A stretch of DNA of 64,000 bases from an uncultured Prevotella sp. (GTDB taxonomy: Bacteria > Bacteroidota > Bacteroidia > Bacteroidales > Bacteroidaceae), in contig CALUEX010000053.1 in the NCBI GenBank assembly GCA_944319815.1, positions 62,001 to 126,000 of the forward strand. The letters run 5' to 3'. Below the pieces are notes generated by a model. That model was not told where the DNA came from. It was given only the letters and a program-made list of their open reading frames with translations, and did no database searches. Of the stretch, positions 15,531 through 24,656 are shown one piece after another (within the stretch, counting starts at the first letter, position 1; each line of letters begins with the position of its first letter). The translations under genes and the position numbers were made by a program.

Positions 15531-17462
15531 CTAATTATGCATTATTATATCGCTCCCAAGCTCCTTGGCTATGGCGTTGCGGATAACCTGCATATCCTTG
15601 TACTCAGCCATCAGCTCCATCATCTTGCCCGTGTCGCCAGCAGCGAGGCTTATTTCGCGCTGCAGTTCCTTGAGCCTGCGCTCCACGTAGTCCATGCGGA
15701 AGTCGAGTATCAGGTGCTCAACCTGGTTGCGCAAGGTATCCTCGTCGCGCTTCACCTGTAAGCTCTTGCTCAACTGGAAACGCTCTATTGCCATGTCGGT
15801 GGCCACCCGGCTGATGTCGATGTCGGGATGGTGGGTGAAGTAAGCCTCGGCGTTGAAGCCCTCGTCGTCGTTGTGTTCTACGGCCTCGGCAAGCATACGG
15901 TTGTACAGCTCGTTGCTGAACTTCAGGTCGTCTTCGCCAAGGTCATAGCTGATATACTGCGAGACGCTGAGGTCTACCTTGCCACCGTCCTCGGTCTCAA
16001 CGTCCTTGTAGAGCGTCTCCTGGCCGTGGCGCACGACTAATTGCATCAACATATACTCCACCGTGGGGGCTTCGCCCACTGGCGGCAGCGGCTTCAGTGG
16101 CTGTTGCGGGCCGTCGGCCTTGGCCTCCTCGCGCTGCTGTTCCTTGCGTTTTTCCTCCATGTCGCCCCGTATGAACTTGTTTGCCGTGCTTACGAGCGTG
16201 GCCTCCGGCATACCGAGACGGTGGGCGCACTCGCTTATGTAGGTAGCGCGCATGATGGGGTCTTGGATTACAGAGACGCTCCTGACGATGCTGCTGATGG
16301 CCTCGGAGCGCTTCACGGGGTCGGTGACGCCGCGCAACAGGAGGTTGGTCTTGAACTCGATGAAGTCTGTCTGGTGGCTCTCGATGTAGTTGCGGAACTC
16401 CTCCGCCGTGTGCTTACGTGCGAAACTGTCGGGGTCGTCGCCGTCGGGCAACAGCAAGACCTTGACGTTCATGCCCTCGGCCAGCAACATATCTATGCCT
16501 CGGATTGAGGCGTGTATGCCGGCGGAGTCGCCGTCGTAAAGCACCGTTATGTTATTGGTGAAGCGGCGGATGAGCCGTATTTGCCCCGTGGTGAGCGACG
16601 TGCCCGACGATGCCACGACGTTCTCTACGCCGCTCTGGTGCATCGACGTCACGTCGATATAGCCCTCGACGAGGTAACAACGGTCTTGCTTGGCTATGGC
16701 GTGCTTGGCCTGGAATATGCCGTAAAGCTCGTTACTCTTGTGGTAGATGAGCGACTCGGGCGAGTTGACATACTTCGCCAGCTTCTTGTTGTTCTCCAAG
16801 ATGCGGCCGCCGAAGGCAACGACGCGCCCCGTGACGGTGTGCACGGGGAAGATTACGCGGCCATGGTAACGGTCTTGCAGCGTGCCATCCTCGCGCCGAT
16901 AGCACAGGCCCGTGTCTATGAGAAACTTCTCCTTGAAGCCCTTGGCAAGCGCGGTCTTGGCCAAGGCGTCGCGCTCCGGCAGGGCGTAACCGAGCTGGAA
17001 GCGCGCGATGGTGTCGTCGCGGAAGCCGCGCGAGCGGAAATATGCCAGTCCGATAGCCCGCCCGCAGTCTGTCTCCTTCAGGTTTTCCTGAAAGTAGCGC
17101 AGTGCCCAGTCGTTGAGGATAAACAGGCTCTCGCGCTCGTTCTCCTCACGCTTCTCCTCGTCGGTAAGCTCGCGCTCGTGTATTTCAATGTTGTATTTCT
17201 TTGCCAGCCAGCGCAGGGCCTCCGGGTAAGTCATCTGCTCGTGCTCCATGATGAAGCCCACGGCGTTGCCGCCCTTGCCGCAGGAGAAGCAATGGCAGTA
17301 GCCCTTCGAGGGCGACACGACGAACGAAGGCGTCTTCTCGTCGTGGAACGGGCACAAGCCCTTATAGTTCACCCCGGCCTTGCGCAGGGTGACGAACTCC
17401 GACACGACGTCAACGATGTTCGCCGCGTCCATTATTTTGTCTATCGTAGCCTTGTCTATCAT
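15531..17462 (-). CDS. dnaG: DNA primase DnaG
   Basis: A 643-residue primase that makes RNA primers for replication. The zinc-binding CHC2 domain holds Cys37, His40, Cys58 and Cys61 (CPFHDEKTPSF...YCHCFSCGKGGN). The central catalytic core has the TOPRIM motif YLVEGYIDVTSMHQSG and the later acidic DGDSAG, and the C-terminal ~180 residues form the helicase-interaction region. The length is normal for the family. The last residues (IIMHN) fall where repeat sequence begins, so the extreme C-terminus may have been trimmed or replaced. Confidence 0.96.
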   Translation of the reverse strand: MIDKATIDKIMDAANIVDVVSEFVTLRKAGVNYKGLCPFHDEKTPSFVVSPSKGYCHCFSCGKGGNAVGFIMEHEQMTYPEALRWLAKKYNIEIHERELTDEEKREENERESLFILNDWALRYFQENLKETDCGRAIGLAYFRSRGFRDDTIARFQLGYALPERDALAKTALAKGFKEKFLIDTGLCYRREDGTLQDRYHGRVIFPVHTVTGRVVAFGGRILENNKKLAKYVNSPESLIYHKSNELYGIFQAKHAIAKQDRCYLVEGYIDVTSMHQSGVENVVASSGTSLTTGQIRLIRRFTNNITVLYDGDSAGIHASIRGIDMLLAEGMNVKVLLLPDGDDPDSFARKHTAEEFRNYIESHQTDFIEFKTNLLLRGVTDPVKRSEAISSIVRSVSVIQDPIMRATYISECAHRLGMPEATLVSTANKFIRGDMEEKRKEQQREEAKADGPQQPLKPLPPVGEAPTVEYMLMQLVVRHGQETLYKDVETEDGGKVDLSVSQYISYDLGEDDLKFSNELYNRMLAEAVEHNDDEGFNAEAYFTHHPDIDISRVATDMAIERFQLSKSLQVKRDEDTLRNQVEHLILDFRMDYVERRLKELQREISLAAGDTGKMMELMAEYKDMQVIRNAIAKELGSDIIMHN

Positions 17463-17500
17463 TGTCCTTTGTCATGCAGCTAACCGCTGGCGGCGCGGCA

Positions 17501-17614
17501 TCAAATCATGTTGTTCTTGCGCAGCCAACGCTTGCCACTCGGGGTGAGAAACCACAACAACGTGCAAATACACGGTATCCCGACCATGCCTAAAATAATC
17601 AGTGTTCCCATCAT
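17501..17614 (-). CDS. Small 37-residue membrane protein coupled to the DUF6722 gene
   Basis: A short frame absent from ordinary ORF calls: 37 residues, MMGTLIILGMVGIPCICTLL followed by WFLTPSGKRWLRKNNMI. It has one transmembrane helix and then a basic tail. Its ATG at 17614-17612 overlaps the TGA of the DUF6722 gene (17613-17611) as ATGA, the arrangement of translational coupling, and GGAGAAGAA just upstream could act as a ribosome site. It ends 39 bases upstream of dnaG's ATG, so it could be co-transcribed with dnaG. Function unknown. Confidence 0.6.
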   Translation of the reverse strand: MMGTLIILGMVGIPCICTLLWFLTPSGKRWLRKNNMI

Positions 17615-17823
17615 TTCTTCTCCTTATTGTTTGTCAATATCAATCCCAAAACCAATAACGCCGCCGCGATAGTGCCGCTAAGGACATATATCAGCCAGCG
17701 CATATCCTCCCAATCCTTTATCAGCGAGGCGACGAAAACGCCCGTCAGGAAGTATTTGGAGACATCTATGAGGTAATTACCAAGTTTTTCTCTCCACATG
17801 ACAATCTTCTTTTCTGCGTGCAT
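17611..17823 (-). CDS. Small membrane protein, DUF6722-like
   Basis: A 70-residue protein with REKLGNYLIDVSKYFLTGVF, a second hydrophobic segment (WLIYVLSGTIAAALLVLGLI) and a polar KKEKNN-type tail. The pattern matches small Bacteroidales proteins I know as DUF6722; the assignment is from memory of the pattern. Translation may start at Met1 (17823) or Met9 (17799). It is first in a probable small operon with the 37-residue protein and perhaps dnaG. Confidence 0.7.
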   Translation of the reverse strand: MHAEKKIVMWREKLGNYLIDVSKYFLTGVFVASLIKDWEDMRWLIYVLSGTIAAALLVLGLILTNNKEKK

Positions 17824-17864
17824 ACTGCATCGGCAACCCGTTGCGGAGCGACGCTCACCTTATG

Positions 17865-17872
17865 CAAAGATA
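17865..17872 (-). promoter_or_regulatory. -7 element upstream of the DUF6722 gene
   Basis: TATCTTTG on the minus strand, about 45 bases before the ATG at 17823. Confidence 0.6.
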
Positions 17873-18033
17873 AGCATTAATGTCGAGAAAGCAAAAGGAT
17901 ATTGCGTTTTTTGCCATTCTTGCAAAACGAGGGACGCGGCGTTGCGGCTGTACAGCATGAAAGCAAAAGCGCCTGCGTGCATGGCAAAACGTCAAACGGG
18001 AAATGTCGCGCGAAAATGACAAACCAGGCCGCG

Positions 18034-18230
18034 GCAAAGCTGCCTTTGGCGTGTTTCCAACGCAAAAGGCATACCGCCACGAAGGCGAACGGCACACATG
18101 GAGCGACAAACGGCGGCCATTCGCCGCAAAAATGGCCGTTTACAGCCATATAAGAAGGATACAAGCCGAAAGGTAAAAGGGCACGAACGGCAAGGCGAAA
18201 CGTATCCTTTTGCAAAGCGAAAGGTATGCC
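18034..18230. repeat. Dispersed GYAAAAGG-family units in a 742-base gap
   Basis: Partial units occur at 18034-18066 (CTGCCTTTGGCG, CGCAAAAGGCATACCGCC) and a fuller pair at 18171-18230 (GTAAAAGGGCACGAACGGC, CGTATCCTTTTGC, GCGAAAGGTATGCC). The rest of the gap 17824-18565 holds only the promoters, one repeat arm and no convincing gene. Confidence 0.5.
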
Positions 18231-18429
18231 GACATTGCGTAAGCGACGGCACGCAGACTCTAAAGTACTGGCATACAGGCAGTTGACTTCAGATGATTAT
18301 CCTTGCGATATTTCCGCAAAAACGCCTTGCCGCGCAAGATAACGCCGTATGGGAGCGTCAACGAAAACCAAAATGTAAGCAAAAACGGGAAAATCAAGAA
18401 AAGATGCCTTGCCTGTAATTCGCCTAAGC

Positions 18430-18472
18430 ATATTTTCTTAATTCTTAACTCTTAATTCTTAATTCTTCAATC
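18430..18472. repeat. Single arm of a tandem-arm hairpin
   Basis: TTCTTAA, TTCTTAA, CTCTTAA, TTCTTAA, TTCTTCA: five 7-base units in a row. The opposite arm is nearly absent; only AAGAAAAGATGCCTTGCC at 18397-18414 pairs with the inner GCATATTTTCTT. The loop carries the ATGCCTTG seen in other members. Confidence 0.6.
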
Positions 18473-18481
18473 ATTTTTCCG

Positions 18482-18489
18482 TACATTTG
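18482..18489 (+). promoter_or_regulatory. -7 element upstream of the META lipoprotein
   Basis: TACATTTG, 76 bases before the ATG at 18566. It directly follows the repeat arm at 18430-18472. Confidence 0.5.
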
Positions 18490-18565
18490 CATCCGCTTAG
18501 GCCAAACGGGGCGACGCCTCCCGGCCTTTGGCTCACTTTTCTAAACGATTAAACGAAGAAGAAAC

Positions 18566-19000
18566 ATGAAAAAATTGCTGATTTCATTATGTATGGCAGG
18601 CGCACTCATGGGCCTGTCTTCATGCAAGACGGCAGGCGGCGCGGTGTCGTCGCTCAACGCACTTGACGGCGAATGGAAGATAACGGAAGTGGACGGACAG
18701 GCCGTAAAGGCCGTTCCGGGCGAAAAAGAAGCGTTCATAGGCCTCAACGTGAAGGAGATGAGACTGTACGGCAACACAAGTTGCAACAACCTTATCGGCG
18801 GTTTCGAGGCTGACGTGAAGAATGGCAAAATACACTTTGGGCAGGCTGGCTCCACACGGATGATGTGCCCTGACATGGAGACCGAGGGCAAGGTGCTCGA
18901 CGCCATAAACAAAACCCGCTCGTTCGACATGGAGAAGGGCGGCAAGCTCGTCTTCAAGGACGAGGGCGGCAAGCCACTGATGAAGATGGAGAAGAAGTGA
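18566..19000 (+). CDS. META-domain lipoprotein (HslJ-like)
   Basis: A 144-residue lipoprotein. The signal peptide ends in the lipobox GLSS-Cys20, and the mature part is a single META domain: LDGEWKITEVDGQAVK, IGLNVKEMRLYGNTSCNNLI with the family's GxxxCNN-type core, and TRMMCPDMETEGKVLDAINK with the conserved M-C-P segment. META domains occur in the heat-inducible HslJ and in secreted proteins of unknown role. It should sit in the outer or inner membrane facing the periplasm. Monocistronic, with a terminator-like hairpin after it. Confidence 0.92.
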   Translation: MKKLLISLCMAGALMGLSSCKTAGGAVSSLNALDGEWKITEVDGQAVKAVPGEKEAFIGLNVKEMRLYGNTSCNNLIGGFEADVKNGKIHFGQAGSTRMMCPDMETEGKVLDAINKTRSFDMEKGGKLVFKDEGGKPLMKMEKK

Positions 19001-19026
19001 CACCCATCGAGAGTTAATCAATCAAC

Positions 19027-19116
19027 AAGTCAAGGAGTCAGGGCAAACGAGCAGCCTGTTCGCGCAGTACGCACAACCAAAGAACAACGGCATGGCCCCG
19101 GCTCCTTGACTTTTTT
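19027..19116. terminator. Terminator-like hairpin after the META gene
   Basis: AAGTCAAGGAGTC (19027-19039) pairs with GCTCCTTGACTTTTTT (19101-19116), ending in a run of six T. The loop is long, so this is a weaker member of the hairpin family, but the T-run makes termination plausible. Confidence 0.45.
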
Positions 19117-19159
19117 GATTTCTTGACACTTCGCGAAAAAACCTTTTCCGCGCTTTTCC

Positions 19160-19190
19160 TTTGTCAAGAAGTAAAAAAAGTGTATTTTTG
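19160..19190 (+). promoter_or_regulatory. Promoter of the etf cluster
   Basis: TTTG at 19160-19163 and TATTTTTG at 19183-19190, 19 bases apart: the standard Bacteroidetes -33/-7 pair, 33 bases before the etfB ATG. Confidence 0.7.
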
Positions 19191-19222
19191 CAACCACGAA
19201 CCTTACATTATTATATATAATT

Positions 19223-20092
19223 ATGAAACTTAAAATCATCGTACTTGCCAAGCAAGTACCCGACACGAGGAACGTGGGCAAAGACGCAATGACCGCCGAG
19301 GGAACGGTCAACCGCGCCGCGCTGCCCGCAATCTTCAACCCCGAAGACCTAAACGCCCTCGAGCAGGCACTGCGCCTGAAAGAACAAAACCCCGGCTCTA
19401 CGGTAGGCGTACTTACCATGGGGCCTCCCCGCGCGGCTGAAATCATCCGCCAAGGCCTCTACCGCGGAGCCGACACGGGCTGGCTGCTGACCGACCGCCT
19501 GTTTGCCGGAGCCGACACGCTGGCTACGTCATACGCCCTCGCAACGGCCATAAAGCACATCGGCGGAGCCGACGTTATCATCGGCGGACGCCAGGCCATC
19601 GACGGCGACACGGCCCAGGTAGGCCCCCAGGTGGCACAGAAGCTGGGCCTGTCGCAGGTGACATACGCCGAGGAAATACTGAAATGCGAGGAAGGCAAGC
19701 TGACCATACGCCGACACATAGACGGCGGCGTGGAGACCGTGGAGGCACCCATGCCCATCGTAATAACCGTCAACGGCAGCGCAGCACCGTGCCGTCCGTG
19801 CAACGCCAAGCTCGTGATGAAATACAAATACGCCACCGTCCCGCTTGAGCGCACGCCCGATATGCCTTACGCCTACCTGTACGACGAACGCCCGTACCTC
19901 ACGCTCAACCAGTGGTCTGTTGCCGACATTGACGGCGACCCGCAGCAATGCGGCCTGGCAGGTTCGCCCACAAAGGTGAAAACCGTCAAGAACATAGTGT
20001 TCCAAGCCAAGGAAAGCAAGACCCTGACAAGCAGCGACGCCGACGTGGAAGGCATGATAAAAGAGTTGCTTGAGGAAAAAATAATCGGATAA
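19223..20092 (+). CDS. etfB: Electron transfer flavoprotein subunit beta
   Basis: A 289-residue EtfB/FixA-family protein. The N-terminus KIIVLAKQVPDTRNVG and the segments LNALEQALRLKE, GVLTMGPPRA and IIGGRQAIDGDTAQVGPQVA are family signatures; the last is the nucleotide-binding loop. It pairs with EtfA to move electrons from acyl-CoA dehydrogenases to a membrane acceptor, or to bifurcate them. Its neighbours etfA and an acyl-CoA dehydrogenase support that use. Confidence 0.94.
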   Translation: MKLKIIVLAKQVPDTRNVGKDAMTAEGTVNRAALPAIFNPEDLNALEQALRLKEQNPGSTVGVLTMGPPRAAEIIRQGLYRGADTGWLLTDRLFAGADTLATSYALATAIKHIGGADVIIGGRQAIDGDTAQVGPQVAQKLGLSQVTYAEEILKCEEGKLTIRRHIDGGVETVEAPMPIVITVNGSAAPCRPCNAKLVMKYKYATVPLERTPDMPYAYLYDERPYLTLNQWSVADIDGDPQQCGLAGSPTKVKTVKNIVFQAKESKTLTSSDADVEGMIKELLEEKIIG

Positions 20093-20113
20093 ATTCTAAT
20101 CATGGATAATTAT

Positions 20114-20227
20114 GGAGTTAAGGAGTTATGAAGTTAAGGAGTTAAGACAAATGCCTTATAGCGCATAGCTGCGTCACGACGACAACGCTATTGTCTTAAC
20201 TCCTTAACTTCATAACTCCTTAACTCC
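20114..20227. repeat. Perfect 37-bp tandem-arm hairpin between etfB and etfA
   Basis: Arms 20114-20150 and 20191-20227 are exact reverse complements. The units are 8 bases (TGGAGTTA, AGGAGTTA, TGAAGTTA, AGGAGTTA). The 40-base loop begins ATGCCTTATAGCGCATAGC. It stands between two genes whose products form one heterodimer, so it may lower or tune read-through rather than stop it. Confidence 0.85.
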
Positions 20228-20241
20228 TAAAAAATAAAACA

Positions 20242-21264
20242 ATGAATAACGTTTTTGTTTATTGCGAAATAGAAGGCACTACCGTTGCGGAAGTGTCTCA
20301 AGAATTGCTCACCAAGGGCCGCAAGCTCGCCAGCCAGCTTGGCGTAGAGTTGCACGCCGTGGTTGCCGGCACAGGCATCAAGGGCAAAGTGGAAAGCCAA
20401 ATACTGCCTTACGGCGTTGACAAGCTGTTCGTTTTCGACGCCGAAGGACTGTTCCCTTACACGTCAGCACCCCATACGTCAATCCTGGTAAACCTCTTCA
20501 AGGAAGAAAAGCCGCAGATTTGCCTCATGGGAGCTACCGTGATAGGCCGCGACTTGGGGCCGCGCGTGTCGTCGTCGCTCACGAGCGGACTGACCGCCGA
20601 CTGCACCCAGCTCGAAATCGGAGACTATGACGACAAGAAATCGGGCACACATTACGACAACCTCCTTTACCAAATACGCCCCGCTTTCGGCGGTAACATC
20701 GTGGCTACTATCGTAAACCCCGACCACAGGCCACAGATGGCGACCGTCCGCAGCGGCGTGATGCAGAAGGCATTGTACGACGGCGAGGCGAAGAACGAAG
20801 TGGTTTACCCCGACACAAGCAAATACACTGACCCGGCAGACTTCATCGTCAAGGTTATCGACCGCCACGTGGAGGCAGCCAAGCACAACCTCAAGGGCGC
20901 GCCGATTGTCGTCGCCGGAGGTTACGGTGTAGGCAGCAAGGAAGGCTTTGACCAGCTCTTCCAACTCGCCAAAGAACTGCACGGAGAGGTTGGCGCAAGC
21001 CGTGCCGCCGTTGATGCGGGCTTCGTTGACCACGACAGGCAAATCGGACAGACCGGCGTAACGGTGCATCCCAAGGTGTATATCGCCTGCGGCATCTCCG
21101 GCCAAATACAGCACATAGCCGGTATGCAGGACTCGGGCATCATCATTTCAATCAACAGCGACCCTGACGCTCCCATCAACCAGATAGCCGACTACGTGAT
21201 TGTTGGCACGGTGGAAGACGTCGTTCCAAAGCTCATCAAGTATTACAAGCAGAACAGCAAATAA
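20242..21264 (+). CDS. etfA: Electron transfer flavoprotein subunit alpha
   Basis: A 340-residue EtfA/FixB protein. The C-terminal FAD domain is clear: VVAGGYGVGSKEGFDQLFQL, GASRAAVDAGFVDHDRQIGQ, TVHPKVYIACGISGQIQHIA and INSDPDAPINQIADYVIVG. It forms the FAD-bearing half of ETF with the product of the upstream gene, 149 bases away across a hairpin. Confidence 0.95.
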   Translation: MNNVFVYCEIEGTTVAEVSQELLTKGRKLASQLGVELHAVVAGTGIKGKVESQILPYGVDKLFVFDAEGLFPYTSAPHTSILVNLFKEEKPQICLMGATVIGRDLGPRVSSSLTSGLTADCTQLEIGDYDDKKSGTHYDNLLYQIRPAFGGNIVATIVNPDHRPQMATVRSGVMQKALYDGEAKNEVVYPDTSKYTDPADFIVKVIDRHVEAAKHNLKGAPIVVAGGYGVGSKEGFDQLFQLAKELHGEVGASRAAVDAGFVDHDRQIGQTGVTVHPKVYIACGISGQIQHIAGMQDSGIIISINSDPDAPINQIADYVIVGTVEDVVPKLIKYYKQNSK

Positions 21265-21270
21265 CAAAAC

Positions 21271-21428
21271 AGGAGTTAAAGGAGTAAGGAGAGAAGGAGT
21301 AAAGGAGCAATGAGAATAGGAAAAAGAATGTGTATTCAAGTTATTTTTACGGCTTATGCACTTTCAATCTCAAACGTTTCTACACATATTTATAATCCAA
21401 CCTCCCGTTAACTCCAGATAACTCCATA
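21271..21428. repeat. Eroded tandem-arm hairpin after etfA
   Basis: The arm 21271-21310 has units AGGAGTTA, AAGGAGTA, AGGAGAGA. The opposite arm 21401-21428 (CTCCCGTTAACTCCAGATAACTCC) pairs imperfectly. It fills the 179-base gap before the acyl-CoA dehydrogenase gene. Confidence 0.5.
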
Positions 21429-21443
21429 ATAAAAACAAGAACA

Positions 21444-23153
21444 ATGGCTAACTATTATACTGACCATCCGGAGTTTGAGTTTCACCTCAACCACCCTCTG
21501 ATGAAACGGATTGTCGAGCTGAAGGAACGCAACTTCGCCGACAAGGATAACCATGCAGACGCGCCCGTTGACTACCAGGACGCTATAGAGAACTATAAGA
21601 GGTTGCTGGAAATCACCGGCGACATCGCAGCAAACGTGCTTGAACCCAACAGCGAAGAAGTGGATACCGAAGGGCCGCACCTCGTTGACGGTCGTATGCA
21701 CTACGCCTCAAAGACCTATGAGAACCTCGACGCCACGCGAAAGGCCGGACTTTGGGGTGTGTCGATGCCGAGACGCTACGGCGGACTTAACTTCCCGGTG
21801 ACTCCTTACTCAATGGCTTCAGAGATTGTTGCGGCTGCCGACGCCGGCTTCCAGAACATCTGGAGCCTTCAGGACTGCATAGAGACGCTCTATGAGTTCG
21901 GCAACGAGGAACAGAGACAGAAGTACATACCGCGCGTTTGCGCCGGTGAGACCATGAGTATGGACTTGACTGAGCCTGACGCAGGTTCCGACCTGCAGCG
22001 CGTGATGCTCAAGGCTACGTACAGCGAGGAGCAGGGATGCTGGTTACTCAACGGCGTAAAGCGTTTCATAACGAACGGAGATTCCGACATACACCTCGTC
22101 CTTGCGCGCAGCGAAGCCGGCACGCACGACGGCCGCGGACTGTCGATGTTCATATATGACAAGAAGAACGGAGGCGTGACCGTGCGCCACATAGAGAACA
22201 AGCTCGGCATACACGGCTCGCCGACGTGCGAACTGGTGTTCAAGAACGCCAAGGCCGAACTGTGCGGAAGCACCCGCCTGGGCCTCATCAAGTATGTAAT
22301 GGCGCTGATGAACGGTGCCCGTCTCGGCATCGCGGCACAGAGCGTAGGCGTTAGCCAGGCAGCCTACAACGAGGCGTTGGCATACGCCAGGGAGCGCAAG
22401 CAGTTCGACAAGGCCATCATCAACTTCCCCGCCGTCTACGATATGCTGGCCCGCATGAAGGCTAAACTTGACGCCGGACGCAGCATACTGTACATGACGG
22501 CACGCTACGTTGACATCTACAAGGCCCTCGAAGACATCTCGCGCGAGCGCAAACTGACGCCTGAAGAGCGCCAGGAGCTGAAGAAATACACCAAGCTGGC
22601 CGACGCCTTCACGCCCATCGCGAAGGGAATGAACTCAGAGTACGTCAACCAGAACGCCTACGACGCCATCCAGGTGCACGGCGGTTCGGGCTTCATCATG
22701 GAGTACAAGTGCCAGCGTCTCTACCGCGACGCGCGCATCTTCTCAATCTACGAGGGCACGACGCAGCTGCAGGTTGTGGCCGCAATACGCTACATCACCA
22801 ACGGGACATATCTCGGCATCATCAAGGAAATGCTTGAAAACGAGGTTGCCGAGGAACTGAAACCGCTACAGGAGCGCGCCAAGAAGATGGCGGAACTGTA
22901 CGAACAGGCCGTCAACTACGTCAAGGAACTTGGCAGCCAGGAGGCTCACGACTTCCTTGGCCGACGCCTGTACAACATGACCGGCGACCTCCTCATGTCG
23001 CTTCTCATCCTTGACGACGCCACCCGCGCACCAGAGCTTTTCACCAAGAGCGCGAACGTCTACGTGCGCATGGCCGAGGAAGAAGTCATCGGACACTACA
23101 CGTACATCAAGAGTTTCATCGCCGAAGACCTCGTAAACTTCCGCGCGGAATAA
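21444..23153 (+). CDS. Acyl-CoA dehydrogenase
   Basis: A 569-residue flavoenzyme that introduces the alpha-beta double bond into an acyl-CoA and passes electrons to ETF. Seen: MSMDLTEPDAGSDLQRVMLK (FAD/substrate loop), GVKRFITNGDSDIHLVLAR, the C-terminal four-helix domain with NGARLGIAAQSVGVSQAAYN, IQVHGGSGFIMEY and IYEGTTQLQ, where the Glu-Gly-Thr motif sits in the catalytic region. It carries ~130 residues beyond the core, as in the long-chain Bacteroides type. The etfB-etfA-ACAD order supports one functional unit; the chain-length preference is unknown. Confidence 0.93.
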   Translation: MANYYTDHPEFEFHLNHPLMKRIVELKERNFADKDNHADAPVDYQDAIENYKRLLEITGDIAANVLEPNSEEVDTEGPHLVDGRMHYASKTYENLDATRKAGLWGVSMPRRYGGLNFPVTPYSMASEIVAAADAGFQNIWSLQDCIETLYEFGNEEQRQKYIPRVCAGETMSMDLTEPDAGSDLQRVMLKATYSEEQGCWLLNGVKRFITNGDSDIHLVLARSEAGTHDGRGLSMFIYDKKNGGVTVRHIENKLGIHGSPTCELVFKNAKAELCGSTRLGLIKYVMALMNGARLGIAAQSVGVSQAAYNEALAYARERKQFDKAIINFPAVYDMLARMKAKLDAGRSILYMTARYVDIYKALEDISRERKLTPEERQELKKYTKLADAFTPIAKGMNSEYVNQNAYDAIQVHGGSGFIMEYKCQRLYRDARIFSIYEGTTQLQVVAAIRYITNGTYLGIIKEMLENEVAEELKPLQERAKKMAELYEQAVNYVKELGSQEAHDFLGRRLYNMTGDLLMSLLILDDATRAPELFTKSANVYVRMAEEEVIGHYTYIKSFIAEDLVNFRAE

Positions 23154-23156
23154 GCG

Positions 23157-23269
23157 AAAGGTAAAAAAGTAAAAGGGTAAAAAGGTAAAAGAACAAGGCT
23201 TGACACATCCCATGCGGTTGCCAATGCACATTGTCTTTTACCTTTTTACCCTTTTACTTTTTTACCTTT
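23157..23269. terminator. Tandem-arm hairpin between convergent genes
   Basis: Arms 23157-23195 and 23231-23269 are nearly exact reverse complements, with units GGTAAAAA, AGTAAAAG, GGTAAAAA, GGTAAAAG (period 8). It lies between the convergent ends of the acyl-CoA dehydrogenase and carboxypeptidase genes and could terminate both; both arms are A- or T-rich as seen from each side. Confidence 0.75.
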
Positions 23270-23275
23270 TATAAA

Positions 23276-24580
23276 CTACGGCCTACACAACGCCTCGCAC
23301 ACCTTGTCCTGGAAGCCACGCCCCGTGGCAGCGCGGCGTATGCCCATGTTGATGATTGAGAAGCAAAGCACGTGGCCGTTGGCCGCCGTGCAGTATCCGG
23401 CCAGCGCGCTGACGCCCGTCACCGTGCCCGTCTTGGCGTGCACGTTGCCCCGCGCGTAGCCCCTGCGCATACGGCTGCCGAGCGTGCCGTCGATGCCGGC
23501 TATGGGCATCACCTGGTAAAGGGGGACATAGATGCGGTCGTTACGGTAAGCATAACGGAGGAACGCCACTTCGAGTTCGGGCGACACATAGTTGTATAAC
23601 GAAAGGCCGCTGCCGTCGGCAATGTAATAGTTTGACGGCTTAAAGCCAAGCTGCTCTACAAGCCTGTTCATCATGTTGCGCCCCTGGCGTGCCGTGGCCG
23701 GGCGCGACGAGCCCGACGAAGCGGCAAGATGATAGAACACGGACTCGGAATAAAGGTTGTCGCTTTGCTTCATCATGCGTGGCAGCACGTCCATTATCGG
23801 GCGGCGGACGGCGCACAGGCGACGTGCCCCGGACGGTGCACGGCCAGTCTTGAGCTCGCCCGTGACCTCGATGCCGGCACGGTGGAGACGACTACGCAAG
23901 CGCTCGGTAAAGTTGTCTTCACGCGACACGAGCAACGGCGAGAGCACCGGGTTGTCGTCGTCCCAGCACCAGCCTTCGCCCAGGCGGTCGTCGTCTTTCA
24001 TCGAGACGTCGGCATACAAGTCACCCGCTATCGTGTCAACGCCGAGGCGGCGCAGGCTATCGACAAACTCGTCAAGGCCCGACGAGCTGAACGCGGGGTC
24101 GAACCCACCCTTGCAGTAAAGGTCGCCCGAAAGCACGTTGCCGCTGACCTCGCCCGTATGCAGAAGTTCGGTGACATACTCGTAGCCGCGCCCGAGCCTG
24201 TCGAGGGCAGCCACGGCCACCATCATCTTCAGCGTGCTGGCGGGCCGCATCAGCTGCCGCTCGTTGTGCCTGTAGATTACCGAGTCGGCCGTAAGGTCGT
24301 AAACCATCATCCCCACGGTGGAAGTCTCGAATATGCTGCCCTGCAACAGCACGTCAAGACGCGACTGCACGTTGAGCGGCCACAGCAGGTCTGGCTCTGA
24401 TATGGCCACGTCTGCCGTGGCAGAGTCAACCTCCACGGTGTCCGTCCCGTCGCCATCGGCAATGCCGACAGGCCTCCCCTGCCCCGCCGAAACGTACAGC
24501 CAAGGCGCCATGAACAATAACACTACAGTAAAAGCCGCGACGGCACGGCTTATACTTGAATTTATTTCAGCAAACTTCAT
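23276..24580 (-). CDS. dacB: D-alanyl-D-alanine carboxypeptidase/endopeptidase (PBP4 type)
   Basis: From ATG at 24580 the protein is 434 residues; 24 more open codons upstream look non-native. It has an N-terminal membrane/signal segment (AVAAFTVVLLFMAPWLYVSA). The peptidase S13 motifs are present: SxxK as PASTLKMMVAVAAL, SxN as KQSDNLYSESVFYHLA, and KTG as VHAKTGTVTGVSALAGY. It acts in the periplasm on peptidoglycan stem peptides. It follows the PH-domain gene by ~76 bases on the same strand and probably shares its transcript. Confidence 0.92.
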   Translation of the reverse strand: MKFAEINSSISRAVAAFTVVLLFMAPWLYVSAGQGRPVGIADGDGTDTVEVDSATADVAISEPDLLWPLNVQSRLDVLLQGSIFETSTVGMMVYDLTADSVIYRHNERQLMRPASTLKMMVAVAALDRLGRGYEYVTELLHTGEVSGNVLSGDLYCKGGFDPAFSSSGLDEFVDSLRRLGVDTIAGDLYADVSMKDDDRLGEGWCWDDDNPVLSPLLVSREDNFTERLRSRLHRAGIEVTGELKTGRAPSGARRLCAVRRPIMDVLPRMMKQSDNLYSESVFYHLAASSGSSRPATARQGRNMMNRLVEQLGFKPSNYYIADGSGLSLYNYVSPELEVAFLRYAYRNDRIYVPLYQVMPIAGIDGTLGSRMRRGYARGNVHAKTGTVTGVSALAGYCTAANGHVLCFSIINMGIRRAATGRGFQDKVCEALCRP

Positions 24581-24656
24581 CACCTTTTCGTCCTTTCTTT
24601 CTCCATGTATAAATATGCCATACCGGCATTTTTCACCTTTCCGACCTTTCACCCTT

